This document shows positions 25,001-35,923 of a DNA stretch of 48,325 bases, piece after piece. How positions within the stretch are numbered: the stretch's first letter is position 1; every line of letters starts with the position of its first letter. The notes beneath the pieces were generated by a model that did no database searches, was not told the origin of the DNA, and worked only from the letters and a program-made list of their open reading frames with translations. Both the position numbers and the translations under genes were made by a program. The stretch is taken from the NCBI GenBank assembly GCA_015657535.1, contig JADHZB010000414.1, positions 5,228-53,552 of the forward strand, given 5' to 3'. The stretch comes from Nephromyces sp. MM_2019. Taxonomy: Eukaryota; Apicomplexa; Aconoidasida; Nephromycida.

Positions 25001-25626
25001 ATAATGGGTATTTTTTATTAAAGTTTTTGCGAAAGTTGTTCAAGATTTTCTTACCACTCACAACACAAGATTGACATTCCTGAGTAATTTTGAGAGTATT
25101 CATTGCTAGCTGAGCAACTGCATAAGTGTGCGGTGGTAATTCTGTTGGGAAGCCATGTGACACATCGGCAGATTGGTACCGAACTAAGTTATTTTTATCA
25201 TAAAGGCCAGTAATAGATTTAAAAGGATTAATTACTACAAGCAACCTTCCAGCATAAGTCTGTGATAATCACACATTTCATAACATTTAGAAACTTAAGT
25301 TAACTCAGTTAATGATTTTTTATTCCACTAACATAAATTTCATCCTGCATATATCTTTGGTTAATAGCGTCAAGGCACGTTGCCTCATTAGCATGTGTCA
25401 TTTTTGCTAAATCGCTAACAAGGCTAGGTTCCGTGCCAACATTGCTATTATAACAATCAGCTTCTTTAAACACTACATCCTGATTATCAAGTTCAACAGT
25501 AATTGAGCTCCCTTGTATACTTTTAACTTTAACTTCTTTGAATAACTCTTCGGTTTGCACTTTTACCCACACTTTTGAGCCTATTAAGTGGTCCCCAATA
25601 TCTAATCTCGAGCTCTTACGCTCCAT
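19027..25626 (-). CDS. MyoH-type unconventional myosin: motor, IQ neck, RCC1/ATS1 tail
   Basis: Actin motor whose tail repeats resemble Toxoplasma MyoH, which drives motility at the conoid. Thirty exons splice in phase to 1549 aa, from the ATG at 25626 to the stop at 19027. Exon 1 is 25626-25333, with an SH3-like N-terminal subdomain ([11 protein letters not shown]). The motor has P-loop GESGAGKT at about 167-174, switch I NNNSSRFG at 219-226, switch II LDIYGFE at 443-449, and HFIRCIKPN near 640. The neck, about residues 755-1070, has roughly seven IQ-like motifs, e.g. [24 protein letters not shown] and [13 protein letters not shown]. The tail (exons 20808-19565) has RCC1 signatures such as [29 protein letters not shown] and [15 protein letters not shown], then an acidic Ser-rich end. 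Intron 24989-25054 is a multiple of three without stops. The architecture is clear; orthology to MyoH is inferred from it, not from a tree. Confidence 0.95.
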
Positions 25627-26182
25627 GTTTGAAATTTTTTGGTAGAAAATAAAAGAGGATCTGGACCTGTACTTTAAAAAATTACACCTATAAGATCATT
25701 ACCAAATTTTTATTTTAGTTGCCTTCCTCTCTACAAATTCAGAAATCCACAATAGTAAGTTTAAACCTTTTGTAATCATTTTCCATGCAGTTATTAATTT
25801 TATATAAGTCTGAGCCACATTGATAATAAAACAAATCGAATGTTTGTTTAGTTCCAAATATTATGAAATATAGGGTAAAACTGTTAAATGTAGAAATTAG
25901 CTCAATATTTATAGAATAATAGTAAATTGCGTGGGCTTTGAAATAAATTAATAGTTACAGGTATTATAATTGTTTACTACAATTGGTAACAATACCATAC
26001 GTTACAGCAATTAATTCCATTAAACCTTAAAATTTTATCAGTAGAGCCAATAGTTTTAGCAAAATTACTTTATAACTACCCCTAGCTTAGGTCAGAACAA
26101 ATTACAAAAATTCTAGCTAGCTTTTTATCTTGATTTAAGAGTTATAAACTCTTCGATCAAGTTTTTAATAAACAGTATTTTT
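25627..26182. other. Divergent promoter region between myosin and candidate micro-gene
   Basis: About 560 nt of AT-rich DNA upstream of the myosin start. No specific promoter element was recognised. Confidence 0.5.
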
Positions 26183-26506
26183 ATGGCTCTAGATAAGCTG
26201 GTAAGGAGTCAAGGCTATTACAAAAATTATGAGCAATTTGAAACTGATATGTTTCAGGTATGCGCTTGTTTACATATCAAAGATTAAAATTTGGTTTTTA
26301 GCTAAGTCTAAATCATTACTACCGTTTGCAAGGCTTTTATACAAGGGGTGAGAATAATAATAAATAATACCAGTAAAACACTTGGTTGATAAAGAAGCCA
26401 AATTATCCAAAACAAAGCCTGGAAATCTTTAGTTTTGGTCTTAAATATCCTTCAACTCTTAGGACTGAAGAAACAGATTTATATCAAACTTCTTAGAGTT
26501 TTTTAA
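26183..26506 (+). CDS. Candidate small three-exon gene, 64 aa, function unknown
   Basis: Exons 26183-26257, 26302-26347 and 26433-26506 join in phase (introns 44 and 85 nt, both GT..AG) to a 64-residue basic protein. The first two exons are hydrophilic and Tyr-rich (SQGYYKNYEQFE, NHYYRLQGFYTR); the last is hydrophobic and basic (LNILQLLGLKKQIYI). A second acceptor near 26371 would give a 59-aa protein with a Lys-rich end, but the intron would be only about 25 nt. No family is recognised. Support is only the run of open frame between good splice signals, so this could be chance. Confidence 0.35.
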
Positions 26507-27875
26507 GAAAATTATAAGTAAACCACACTTTCTTAAAAATGTTTGCGGCTAAGAGGTAAAGAAACAAAAACTTATTTGTTTACTTGGAAGCATTTAAAGC
26601 TAACTCTTAGATATATTTGGCGGTTATTATTAATTATGAGCTATAAAAGCCCCATTTATAATGCGATTTTTATTGACACACATTGATTCATTTAATTTCA
26701 GGCAGTAAGTATAAATAGTATAAGCCTCAGCATTGATTTTAAGTTGTGTCATAAAATGTAAAAAAATGTTAATAATATCAAAACTTTGAACCTAATCATA
26801 TTAGCACTGATCACATTTGAGATTTTCTTCTACCAAGCAACATAGCTATCTTAAATCACCAATATTTTGCTATATCGGTTCTATAAATAAGATATCTTGT
26901 ATATTTTGCCATTACCATAATTAAAACAATTCGAGCTTAAGAATGACTTAGATAAAAATAACTTAGTCAAAGTCTATGCTCTCCAAAATAAAGATTAGCT
27001 ACTCGAGAGGATCTTATTGTTTAATTCTTTATGAAATTCTTAGAATACATGTTGTATGCATTATCACAATTTTTGAATTGTTGGGAATCTTGCATAACTG
27101 ATATCAAGTTGCTATATAAAACTTTTGCACGTCTATTTATTTATGCTGATTTAAGAGTATAATGAAGTAGTGTAAAGCAGTAGTATTTAGTGTTTTAGCT
27201 TCAGTCTTCATGCAATCGAGGTGAGTATTTAATAACTGGTTCAAAGCAGTACTGTTTTTATAAGGTCTGGAAAACTAAAGCTGTACAAAACTAGATGTAA
27301 TGCTTTTATTACTTGATTTGAAATCGGTGTCTCTCAATATACTCTCTATTTGTAAAGTTGCAGCTTATTAGTTTTTGAATAAAGAAAATAATAACTAAAA
27401 CATCTTGAAATTAGCTGGGAAATATTCAGTTTAAATTTAATTCTTGGGATGTTTTAATTTAATTTGCTTCATATTTTTATAGATAAGGGAGCTTCAAATG
27501 TTGTTAATGATTTTAATTAATAGTTATCTTCAATCAACACTCTAATGTTTCATAAATGAATTTTCTAATAGAAGAGTGCTTCAAGAGGCATTTTTACGAT
27601 ACAATTCAGTATTGTGTAATGAACTAATTATCATTCTTGACTTTTAAAAGATGAAGTCATAATATTATAAAAGAGTTGAAGAATTTTAAATGAATCCTAA
27701 TTAGGAAATAAGGCAATATAAATTTGGAGCTATAAACCAAGCAAAAAATAAATATTGTGAACATTCAAAACTGAGCATTTATCCTAGTAAAATTGTGCTT
27801 TACATTTAAAAAAGAAGCAAGGAAGATAATAAATATGAGAATCCCCTTGTATAAAATTGAAGATAATAAATTCTG
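26507..27875. other. Intergenic region upstream of the NUDT9-like gene
   Basis: About 1.4 kb, AT-rich. An ATG at 27210 followed after 11 nt by a strong donor (GTGAGT) was examined as a 5' exon but could not be connected in phase to anything convincing. Confidence 0.5.
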
Positions 27876-30295
27876 ATGAAAGTTCCAAATCTAGATAAAG
27901 TTAAAGATAAATTATCTTTATATCAAAAACTGTTTCTTTGCCGTTTCTTTCATAAGTTTGGTATTAGTACTGATTTGATAAGTGGTGAACGATATTCTGC
28001 GTGCATTGGCAAAAATGGAGAAATTTGGGTAGACGAGACACAACAGCAGGAGTATTTTAAATCCTTAATGGCCAACAAAGAATATTTTCCAGATGAAAAT
28101 GCTATACCTCCAAACAAAAACAACGCTATCTATTTTGATTGGTACAGTACACTCACTCCGAATCCTCCTTATGCACATCCTTCAAACCCAATTGATTGTA
28201 AGATAAACTCAACATATTTTCAAGCAGATGGAAATGAAAGAAACAAGATGAATGCATCAAAATGTCTAACAAACAATAGTTATCCAATTATGGATGATAT
28301 CAAATTATACAAAAGTAAACATCACTATTTAAGTTTGTATGAAAATGATTCCTTACATAACTTAATTCTATTAAAGAACACAGGAAACAAATTTGTACGA
28401 TATTTTATAAATTTATAAAACCATAAATATCTTGATACTTCTAAAGAAATTTTGATATTTTGACCGTTATTAACAACATATACATATTTGTTGATACATT
28501 GTAATGTGAAAATGTTATGTAAATGTTACACACGTCAGCCCCCATTGATAGCATGGGTTATCCATTAAACCCTTATAGTTTTGGAACAAGCATGTCAGGG
28601 GTAAAAGGCAGAGGTCTATTAGCGTTATGGGGTCCAAACCATGCAGGAGATGCAATTATAACAAGGAAATCAGAAAAAAACAAAATTCAAGTACTACATT
28701 CAAATATATTTATTATAAGCTCGAGATGCATTTGTTACATTTATAAAATTGAATTTGGAAAATAAAATTATATAAAGTGCCCTATTTTTATATGTAAATT
28801 CAAAATTCAACAAGTTTCAAGTATTAAACTTATACTATTCATTTGAATATCAATTGGGTGTAAAGCATTAAGTATAGATAATCTAAGCAAAAAATAAATA
28901 GTCATACTGATAGATTAATCTTTTAACAATATATTAAGCATTGTAAGAAAACCAAAATTGAAATAAATTTATAGTTTTCTAAATTAAATTCAACCAATCA
29001 AGCATAATATATATACAATAATATTTCATATGTTTAATTCAAGGTTGTTTTAATTCAAAGAAATGACGGGAGCGAAAAATATGCATTTCCTGGTAAATTA
29101 AAATATAACTATACATTACATTTATAATATGATGTCATCCGAACTATCTCAAACGAGTTGTATACATAATTAATTTTTTTTTCTAAGATAACTAAGCAAG
29201 CTGTTTGTGCATTTATTTCCTAAAAATGAAACCATACTAGCTTCATAAGTTTTCACATATGATTAGCTACCTATATAATTGTTATTTACGCGATTTAAAT
29301 ATTGAATTTGCTCTTTACAAAAATAGCTTTCGTTCTCAACTTTTATATTCGGAACAATACTTATACATTTCACACGTAATTCATTAGAAACACATAAACA
29401 TTAAATAAAATTCGTCTAATTTAGGCGGTTTTGTTGACCCAAATGAATACGGTATACCCCTAAAGACGATATTAAGAGAATTTTTAGAGGAATCTGTTGG
29501 CTATGATAATTATAATACTACACTATCAACACTTTGTGATGTGTTTGGTGAATTTATCTGGTCATCTAATTCAATTATTTTAAAAAATGGAATTAATTAT
29601 ATGAAATGCGGAAACCTTGTATATAAGGGAATTGTTGAAGATGAGCGAAATACAGATAATGCATGGATTGAAACAGTTGCAATTCATTGGCATTTGAACG
29701 ATACTCAGGTGAATTCGATCAATAATTAATTTATGTTCGCGAATACTAGTATGATTTTTACTGCCTGCTGATTCACCTATTTAATCATATATTATGTATA
29801 AGTTTGAGCTGCTTATACAAATTTGGCATAATCTTTATATATCAAACACATTATATTTGATCAAAGTCTTTGATGCATCAGCCAAGCTACAGTATATTTT
29901 AGCACAACTCATATAAACAAGTAAACACATTTTACGTAATTATGATAATAGGGAAAACAACTTAGATTGAAAGCTGGAGATGATGCAAAGCCAGGTTCAG
30001 GTAGAAAATAGCAATTTTATCTAAATTCAAACATATTTTAGATCACTTAAATCTCATTTGCAATATATTTAATAATAATATATGATCCAAATCAAACTTA
30101 TTCATAATATTTTAAATTATTCTAACATATGTTTATATATATACATCTATAACTTTCTTAGCTTCATTTTATGATATTGAAGATGACCCAACCCTTATGA
30201 AATTGGGTGTAAAACCAAGAGAGAATTTATTCGCCTCACACTCGAAAATACTTAACCTAATGATAAAAAATTCATTTCCGGATGAATTTATATAA
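27876..30295 (+). CDS. NUDT9/TRPM2-type ADP-ribose pyrophosphatase (Nudix hydrolase)
   Basis: Predicted to hydrolyse ADP-ribose to AMP and ribose-5-phosphate. Six exons in phase (27876-28314, 28539-28690, 29044-29092, 29425-29708, 29952-29994, 30162-30295) give 366 aa, close to human NUDT9 (350). Family landmarks in order: PPYAHPSNP in the N-terminal cap, KGRGLLALWGPNHAGDAIIT, AFPGGFVDPNE, the Nudix helix REFLEESVG at about 231-239, YKGIVEDERNTDNAWIET, LKAGDDAKPG and NLFASHSKILN. Compared with the consensus Nudix box, nine rather than seven residues separate the first Glu (about 221) from the REx2EE core; the metal-binding Glu residues are kept. Exon 1 uses an internal GTAAAC donor, so the longer open frame to 28418 is intron read-through. 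No clear transit peptide is seen. Intron 28691-29043 (353 nt) is long for this region. Confidence 0.93.
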
Positions 30296-31713
30296 ATTCT
30301 GTAATTATTTATTTGTTTTATTTGAGGATAAAATTGATCTGTAAGAAATCAGTATATTAGTACATGTGAACGTTAGCCAAAATTTACTATGAAGTTATTA
30401 AATTTTTTAAAGTCAGTTGTAGAAACTCAACTAATTTGTCTGACTCTATTTCATACGCAACTAGAAATATTAATGTATTAATCAAATTTCTTTACCAAAA
30501 AGCTTTATTTTATCTAACAATATGCACATTTCATTCAACGCTTCTCAATTTCTTTGATCCTAGATGTTACAATATAAATTAAAGTAAAAATATGAATTAA
30601 TGTGTTTTTCTTCAAAAATCAATAAATCTTCTATTTTATGCACTCTTATTAATTTGATATAAATCATATATATAATATTTCTGAAATTTGTAAGCGAGTA
30701 CATACATGTTTGACAATTAATTAATTCATTTTCAACACAATAAAAGCAGTGCCTAAAAATTCTCCCAATCCAACAACAATTATACCGGATAGGTTTATGT
30801 GCTATATAATAGAGTTTTGAATGTATTCTTTGATATAGAACTAAGATGTGCTTGTGCTTTGAAGTGTACACATTCGAGACTTATTTTTGCTTTTTGGTAG
30901 ATGTGGCGGAGACTTGTGAATTTGAATAGATAAGTGAGGCTTATTTGAATCGCACTACAAAAATAAGTGAGGTTTATGCGTGTGTACATAACAGAGGTCT
31001 TGTGCACATGTGTGTGCTTAGCTCTAGTTTACATAGTGTGTGTTTATTTTTATCAATGTTTATCCCATGTGTGTTATGTGTATTTGGTGTATGCATTTGT
31101 GTTTAGCAAGACATACACATGCTTGACTACACTGTGATTATAAGCTCATAATAGTATACTTTTTTTACCTTTCTTGTTTATTTGACTTGGGCATGCGTGT
31201 GTGAAAAAGTTGAGTATCATCAGTTTTCTTTGTAGCAAAAGTGTCTTCGAAAAGTCACGTTTAGTTATTTAACACAACTGCTTAAAAGCTAAAATACCAC
31301 CCCTTCCATCTTTGGTGAAACTATACCGGAATTATTTTTGCCTATTCTATAAACATTTTGTTGTTACTTTATTAATTGCACCAATTTTGAGTACTTATGT
31401 ATAATAATCACATAGGTAAAACTAGTCCCAATTTACATTTTCACACAAGTTCATCATTTCCTCACTCATACAGATTTCACATTACTACAAAATAGGTGTT
31501 TAGTGTTTCTAGCACCACTCACTTTATATAATTGACACAACCTCTTATAAAATTCCGAACACCTCAACCGCACATCGCACAGTTTGGCATTCATAAAATT
31601 ACACATACGCATTACAAATATAGTATTTCCCAGACATTCATTACACACATTACGCAAACACGTACACATAAACTAACATATACACAAAGATCTATCCCTC
31701 AATCCGTACCAAG
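30296..31713. other. Intergenic region upstream of the acylase gene, with TG-to-CA switch
   Basis: The first kilobase is AT-rich. From about 30840 to 31240 the plus strand is rich in TG; from about 31430 to 31705 it is rich in CA, up to the acylase start. No coding exon was recognised. The CA-rich part is probably the promoter/5' UTR of the acylase gene. Confidence 0.6.
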
Positions 31714-34458
31714 ATGGCCAACTTCAAGTCATTCTTTTATTGGGCTGTAGTACCAGTCACTATCGGCATATTGATTTACAACAACATACCTAAGGAAAGG
31801 CTTGTCACACCCAATGGGGCTAATATCAGTATGATTAGCTCCTATTACTTGAGCTTTTTATTTAAGCCACTCCTCAGGCACTTTTATAAGCTCCCAACGA
31901 GCACCTGGGAAGGTAAACACTACTCTAAAGAGTTGGAAAATCCAGTAACTGTTTATAGAGATGAATTAGGCATACCCTATATCTATGCAGAGTGTGATGA
32001 AGACCTCTTTTTCACACAGGGATACGTCACAGCACTAGAGCGATCTGCACAAATCACTCAAATGACTACTTTTGCTAGGGGCAAACTTAGTCAATTCCTT
32101 GGTAAGAAGTTCATCCAATCAGATGTTGAGATGAGGGGATATGATCTAGAAAACAAAGCAAAAAGATTACTTGAGCAGGCGAGCCCAACATTGAAAGCTA
32201 TGCTTCACCACTACTCTAGAGGTGTTGATCATGCTTTCAAAAATATGCCAAAGAAACAACTTGAACATTTTTCTATACCCTTACCATCGAATTGGACTGA
32301 TCTCGACTCTACAATCGTCATGTTAATCCTTAGCATAAAATTAAATAGGGGATGGAATTCTGAGATAAGCTTAAAAGTTTTGGAACAAAACCTCACACCA
32401 GAACTGATGAATGAACTCAAGACTAACTTCGATCCAGATATGGGATTTGTTAATCCCGAAGGACCTAATCCCGCAATGTATGATTTAAATGGTAACAAGA
32501 TAAACACCCCAAATGATTACAAAAGTACGCTTAAGCATGCTTACAATACATTTGGACAGCAAAATAAAACTGAAAAGACTACCGAGAATAACCCAAACAA
32601 CACGTATAATGCCGATAGCACACCTTTAACGGAGAATGAACGAACGGGTTATGAAATGGAGATTGATGGTAGTAATGCTTGGGCTATTTCAGGGGAATAT
32701 ACTTATTCAGGTAAACCTATTATTGCAGGTGACATGCACCTCTTGCAGAATGCACCAGGTACATTTTTCCCAGTATTCCTGGAGTCCACTAATAGTACCA
32801 TAATGAGAAACGGAACGTCAAGCTTAAAGGCGATTGGAGCTAGTGTGCCAGGTATACCTGGCATATTAGCAGGCCACAATGAATACATAGGAATTAGCAT
32901 GACTGTTTCTTATATAGACTCGGATGATTTATTTGAAGTAGAATTATCAGAGGATGGCTTAAGGTATAAATGGGATGGTGAAGAAATCCCGTTAGACATC
33001 CATGAAGAAGAAATACATGTAAATGGTTTCAAGGAACCAGTTATTCTCGAGCTGAAGAGAACTCACCATGGCCCACTAATCACGTCATTATATAATAAGG
33101 GAAGATATGAAATGAAACCTAACAATGCCCTTGCAATATCTAATCCCCTCTTCCGATCAGATTCTGGAGCTGAGGGTATAAGGTCCTTCTCTGCCAGAAC
33201 TTGGGAAGAACTCTTTGAATACTTAACAAGCAACAATAGCATAGAATTAGTTGCTACTTGGGGAGATATCTATGGAAATATTGGTAGCTTCTTAATTGGT
33301 GATGTTCCAATTAGGAAAGGAGGAGCTTACCCTTTCAGGGATGGTACACGTAGTGATCATGACTGGCTTGGTTATTATAAAAACTCTGAGGTCGGACACA
33401 CTATGAATCCAAAGAGAGGATTTGCAGTCTCTGCTAACAGTCTAATCTCACCAGATCCAGAAAATAAATATGGGAGATGTTCAATCCCATCAGACAGACA
33501 AACGAGGATAACCAACATACTCGAAGCATACACTAAGATGACTCCTAACCCCAAACTTACCGTTAATGATTTTCAAATAATGCAAACCGATCAATATTCA
33601 ATCAGTTCATGCGAATGGAAAAATATAGCTTGGAATATTTTCTTAAAAGATTTTGACAACACAGCTAGCACACAATTTGAATTTGATCCACAGATACCAC
33701 ATTTTTCTATCGACTTAGCTACAAAGCTAGCGGCAGAAATGAAGCAGTGGGATTGTATAGTTACATCAACTTCTAGGTACACTGCATTTTATGAAGCATG
33801 GCTTAACATCTTAATAAGAACTCTCTTGGAAAATTCAGACCTCCCACAATCTGTTCAGAATGAAGTATTGGGTAAAACATTAAATTCAGATTTCTTACAT
33901 GAAATGGGAGCACATGCAAGATCGACACTTATGCGATTATTGAGAAACCCAGAAAACTCTTTATTTATGAAACAATTGGGTGATTTGCGTCACTATTTAG
34001 CTGTCTCACTCGGACAATTATTAAAAATCACAGAGAGACTATATGGACATCCAACGCTCGAACTCAAATGGGATGATGTTCAATCTCTATTTTTCATTCA
34101 TCCTATATCCATGGCCTTACCTGTGGCACATCATACTGTTTCTATAGGACCCTTTAACCCTGGTGGAAACTTTGGTACAATACATGTATCTCGCGTTTCA
34201 TTAAATATGGAAGATAATCTTGGCTCAAAGAATTATTTCAAGTCGAGTGTAGGGCCTCTCACAAGGATAGTTATGGATACACATGATTGGACCAAGAGTA
34301 AATGGTTGGTCTTACCTGGTACTTCTGGATGGATAGCTTCAAAACATTATGGGGATCAGTTAGAATATTTGAAGGCTGGTAAATTACATCCAATGTTGTG
34401 GAAATCTGAGGACATAATGGAACATGCTGTAACTACTCTCAAAATGTATCCTGAATGA
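31714..34458 (+). CDS. Penicillin acylase / AHL acylase family Ntn-hydrolase, membrane-anchored
   Basis: Ntn-hydrolase that cleaves an amide bond to release an acyl group; known relatives act on penicillins or acyl-homoserine lactones. A single uninterrupted 914-aa frame. Residues about 8-24 form a hydrophobic segment, a likely signal anchor. The alpha part has YRDELGIPYIYAE, GYVTALER and RGKLSQFLG. Autoprocessing should occur before Ser320 in DGSNAWAIS, the nucleophile. Counting Ser320 as beta-1, position 23 is His342, as in AHL acylases such as PvdQ (penicillin G acylase has Gln). Asn575 in SANSLIS fits the oxyanion Asn. The C-terminus keeps GTSGWIASKHYGDQ. Start: the ATG follows accaag. 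The gene has no intron although most neighbours have 2-30 exons. Bacterial origin and the natural substrate (lactone, lipid amide or peptide) are open. Confidence 0.95.
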   Translation: MANFKSFFYWAVVPVTIGILIYNNIPKERLVTPNGANISMISSYYLSFLFKPLLRHFYKLPTSTWEGKHYSKELENPVTVYRDELGIPYIYAECDEDLFFTQGYVTALERSAQITQMTTFARGKLSQFLGKKFIQSDVEMRGYDLENKAKRLLEQASPTLKAMLHHYSRGVDHAFKNMPKKQLEHFSIPLPSNWTDLDSTIVMLILSIKLNRGWNSEISLKVLEQNLTPELMNELKTNFDPDMGFVNPEGPNPAMYDLNGNKINTPNDYKSTLKHAYNTFGQQNKTEKTTENNPNNTYNADSTPLTENERTGYEMEIDGSNAWAISGEYTYSGKPIIAGDMHLLQNAPGTFFPVFLESTNSTIMRNGTSSLKAIGASVPGIPGILAGHNEYIGISMTVSYIDSDDLFEVELSEDGLRYKWDGEEIPLDIHEEEIHVNGFKEPVILELKRTHHGPLITSLYNKGRYEMKPNNALAISNPLFRSDSGAEGIRSFSARTWEELFEYLTSNNSIELVATWGDIYGNIGSFLIGDVPIRKGGAYPFRDGTRSDHDWLGYYKNSEVGHTMNPKRGFAVSANSLISPDPENKYGRCSIPSDRQTRITNILEAYTKMTPNPKLTVNDFQIMQTDQYSISSCEWKNIAWNIFLKDFDNTASTQFEFDPQIPHFSIDLATKLAAEMKQWDCIVTSTSRYTAFYEAWLNILIRTLLENSDLPQSVQNEVLGKTLNSDFLHEMGAHARSTLMRLLRNPENSLFMKQLGDLRHYLAVSLGQLLKITERLYGHPTLELKWDDVQSLFFIHPISMALPVAHHTVSIGPFNPGGNFGTIHVSRVSLNMEDNLGSKNYFKSSVGPLTRIVMDTHDWTKSKWLVLPGTSGWIASKHYGDQLEYLKAGKLHPMLWKSEDIMEHAVTTLKMYPE

Positions 34459-35923
34459 TGATATATTAACTTTGAAAAATACAACCCTATATTTAACTAA
34501 ATACACAAACAAATTCTAAGGAATCAACCAACTCCTTGCTATCAAAATATATTTATATATACAAATCTGAAACTTCTTAACACTTTTTGATCTTGTTTTT
34601 ACTACTCCTTAATATTTATAACAATGCACTTATTCTACTTATTTATATATATTTCCATAAAATTTTCGAGAAATAAACATATCTAAACGATACTTAGCCT
34701 ATGTTTCTTCTGCTATATATATTTATATATCTAAATATCTAAATATCTTTATAAATATATACATATCTACAAAATCTACGAAACGGTTTGATTTGACTTT
34801 TTATATCTAATAAAACATCGAGACTTTGCGAGCGATAATCAGGATGATACACAATTTAGAGAAACTTGAAGGCATATAAATAAACAATTATAATACATTA
34901 AAGAGAATTCTAATCTGAACTCGACCTATATTACTCAATATACTAATTATTTCGGGAAATACATTATGTAGTAATTGTATATTTAGCAGGTTCTACGACC
35001 TTTTATTGATAAATAACTAAAATCAATGCACATATATATATTTGGTAATTTTTTTAATGTTTTGTAATCATTTAGCCCTATTTTCAGAATGGAAGAACTG
35101 GAGGATATTTTATTACATCTAAATAACACAAATTGAATTTTTCAAATAAATGTTTGAGAAAGTACTAATTCCTTTTTATTTTATGAGTGATATTTGGTAA
35201 TATTTTGCACGGAGTAATTAAAGTTTTATCAAAATCTTTATTTCATCTATTACACTTAGAATTTTTATATAAAATATATATATATAACTAAAGTTCTATA
35301 TTCACTACACTAAGCGAAAATTCAAAATTAATTACAACAATTTGTAATTAATACTCATGAAATAAAGTTACACAGATGTGTTCTACATAATCTATGCATA
35401 TAACAGATTACATATAAAAGCTACACACCCTTCAAAAACTTTGTAAATATTATATATAGAATAAAATCCCATTTTGAAACATTAAGCAAACTATTAGTTG
35501 TTAAAATTATCTACAAAATTTATAACTATACAAAATATGGAACATCATGCACACTAGGAATCATATATAAATTTTAATACTGATTCTTTTTGAGTATATT
35601 GTTATATATCAGTGAAGTTCTTTAGTCAATTAAAATAATATAATTTAAACAAATTATGCGAAAGTTGGAAAAATAAATAGTTAAGATTTCATTTCTTCTC
35701 TTGAAATAATTAATCGTAATTAATCGATTTTGTTGATGGTTAATTAATGTTTTGAATATGAGTTTATTGTATGTATAACTATTAATACGTACATTTAATC
35801 GAATCTTAAATGATTTTTACGAGAAAAGTTCGGATATGTTGATCTCAATCTGATTAAATAGAATTAACATAAACTGTTTGAGGTTAAATGTTACAAATCC
35901 TCAGTTTATTAATGCCTAAAATT
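34459..35923. other. Convergent intergenic region between acylase and NOP56
   Basis: About 1.5 kb, very AT-rich, with short (TA)n stretches near 34550, 34720 and 35270. It holds the 3' ends of two convergent genes. No exon was seen. Confidence 0.6.

Noticed and set aside
28315..28418. Continuation of the NUDT9-like first exon as a separate 180-aa protein.
   Set aside because: A GTAAAC donor at 28315 joins in phase to 28539 and restores the family alignment; the extra frame is intron.
31714..34458. Bacterial contamination as the source of the acylase gene.
   Set aside because: The gene is flanked on both sides by spliced eukaryotic genes in continuous AT-rich DNA and has eukaryote-like upstream sequence, though a read-level check would be needed to exclude misassembly fully.
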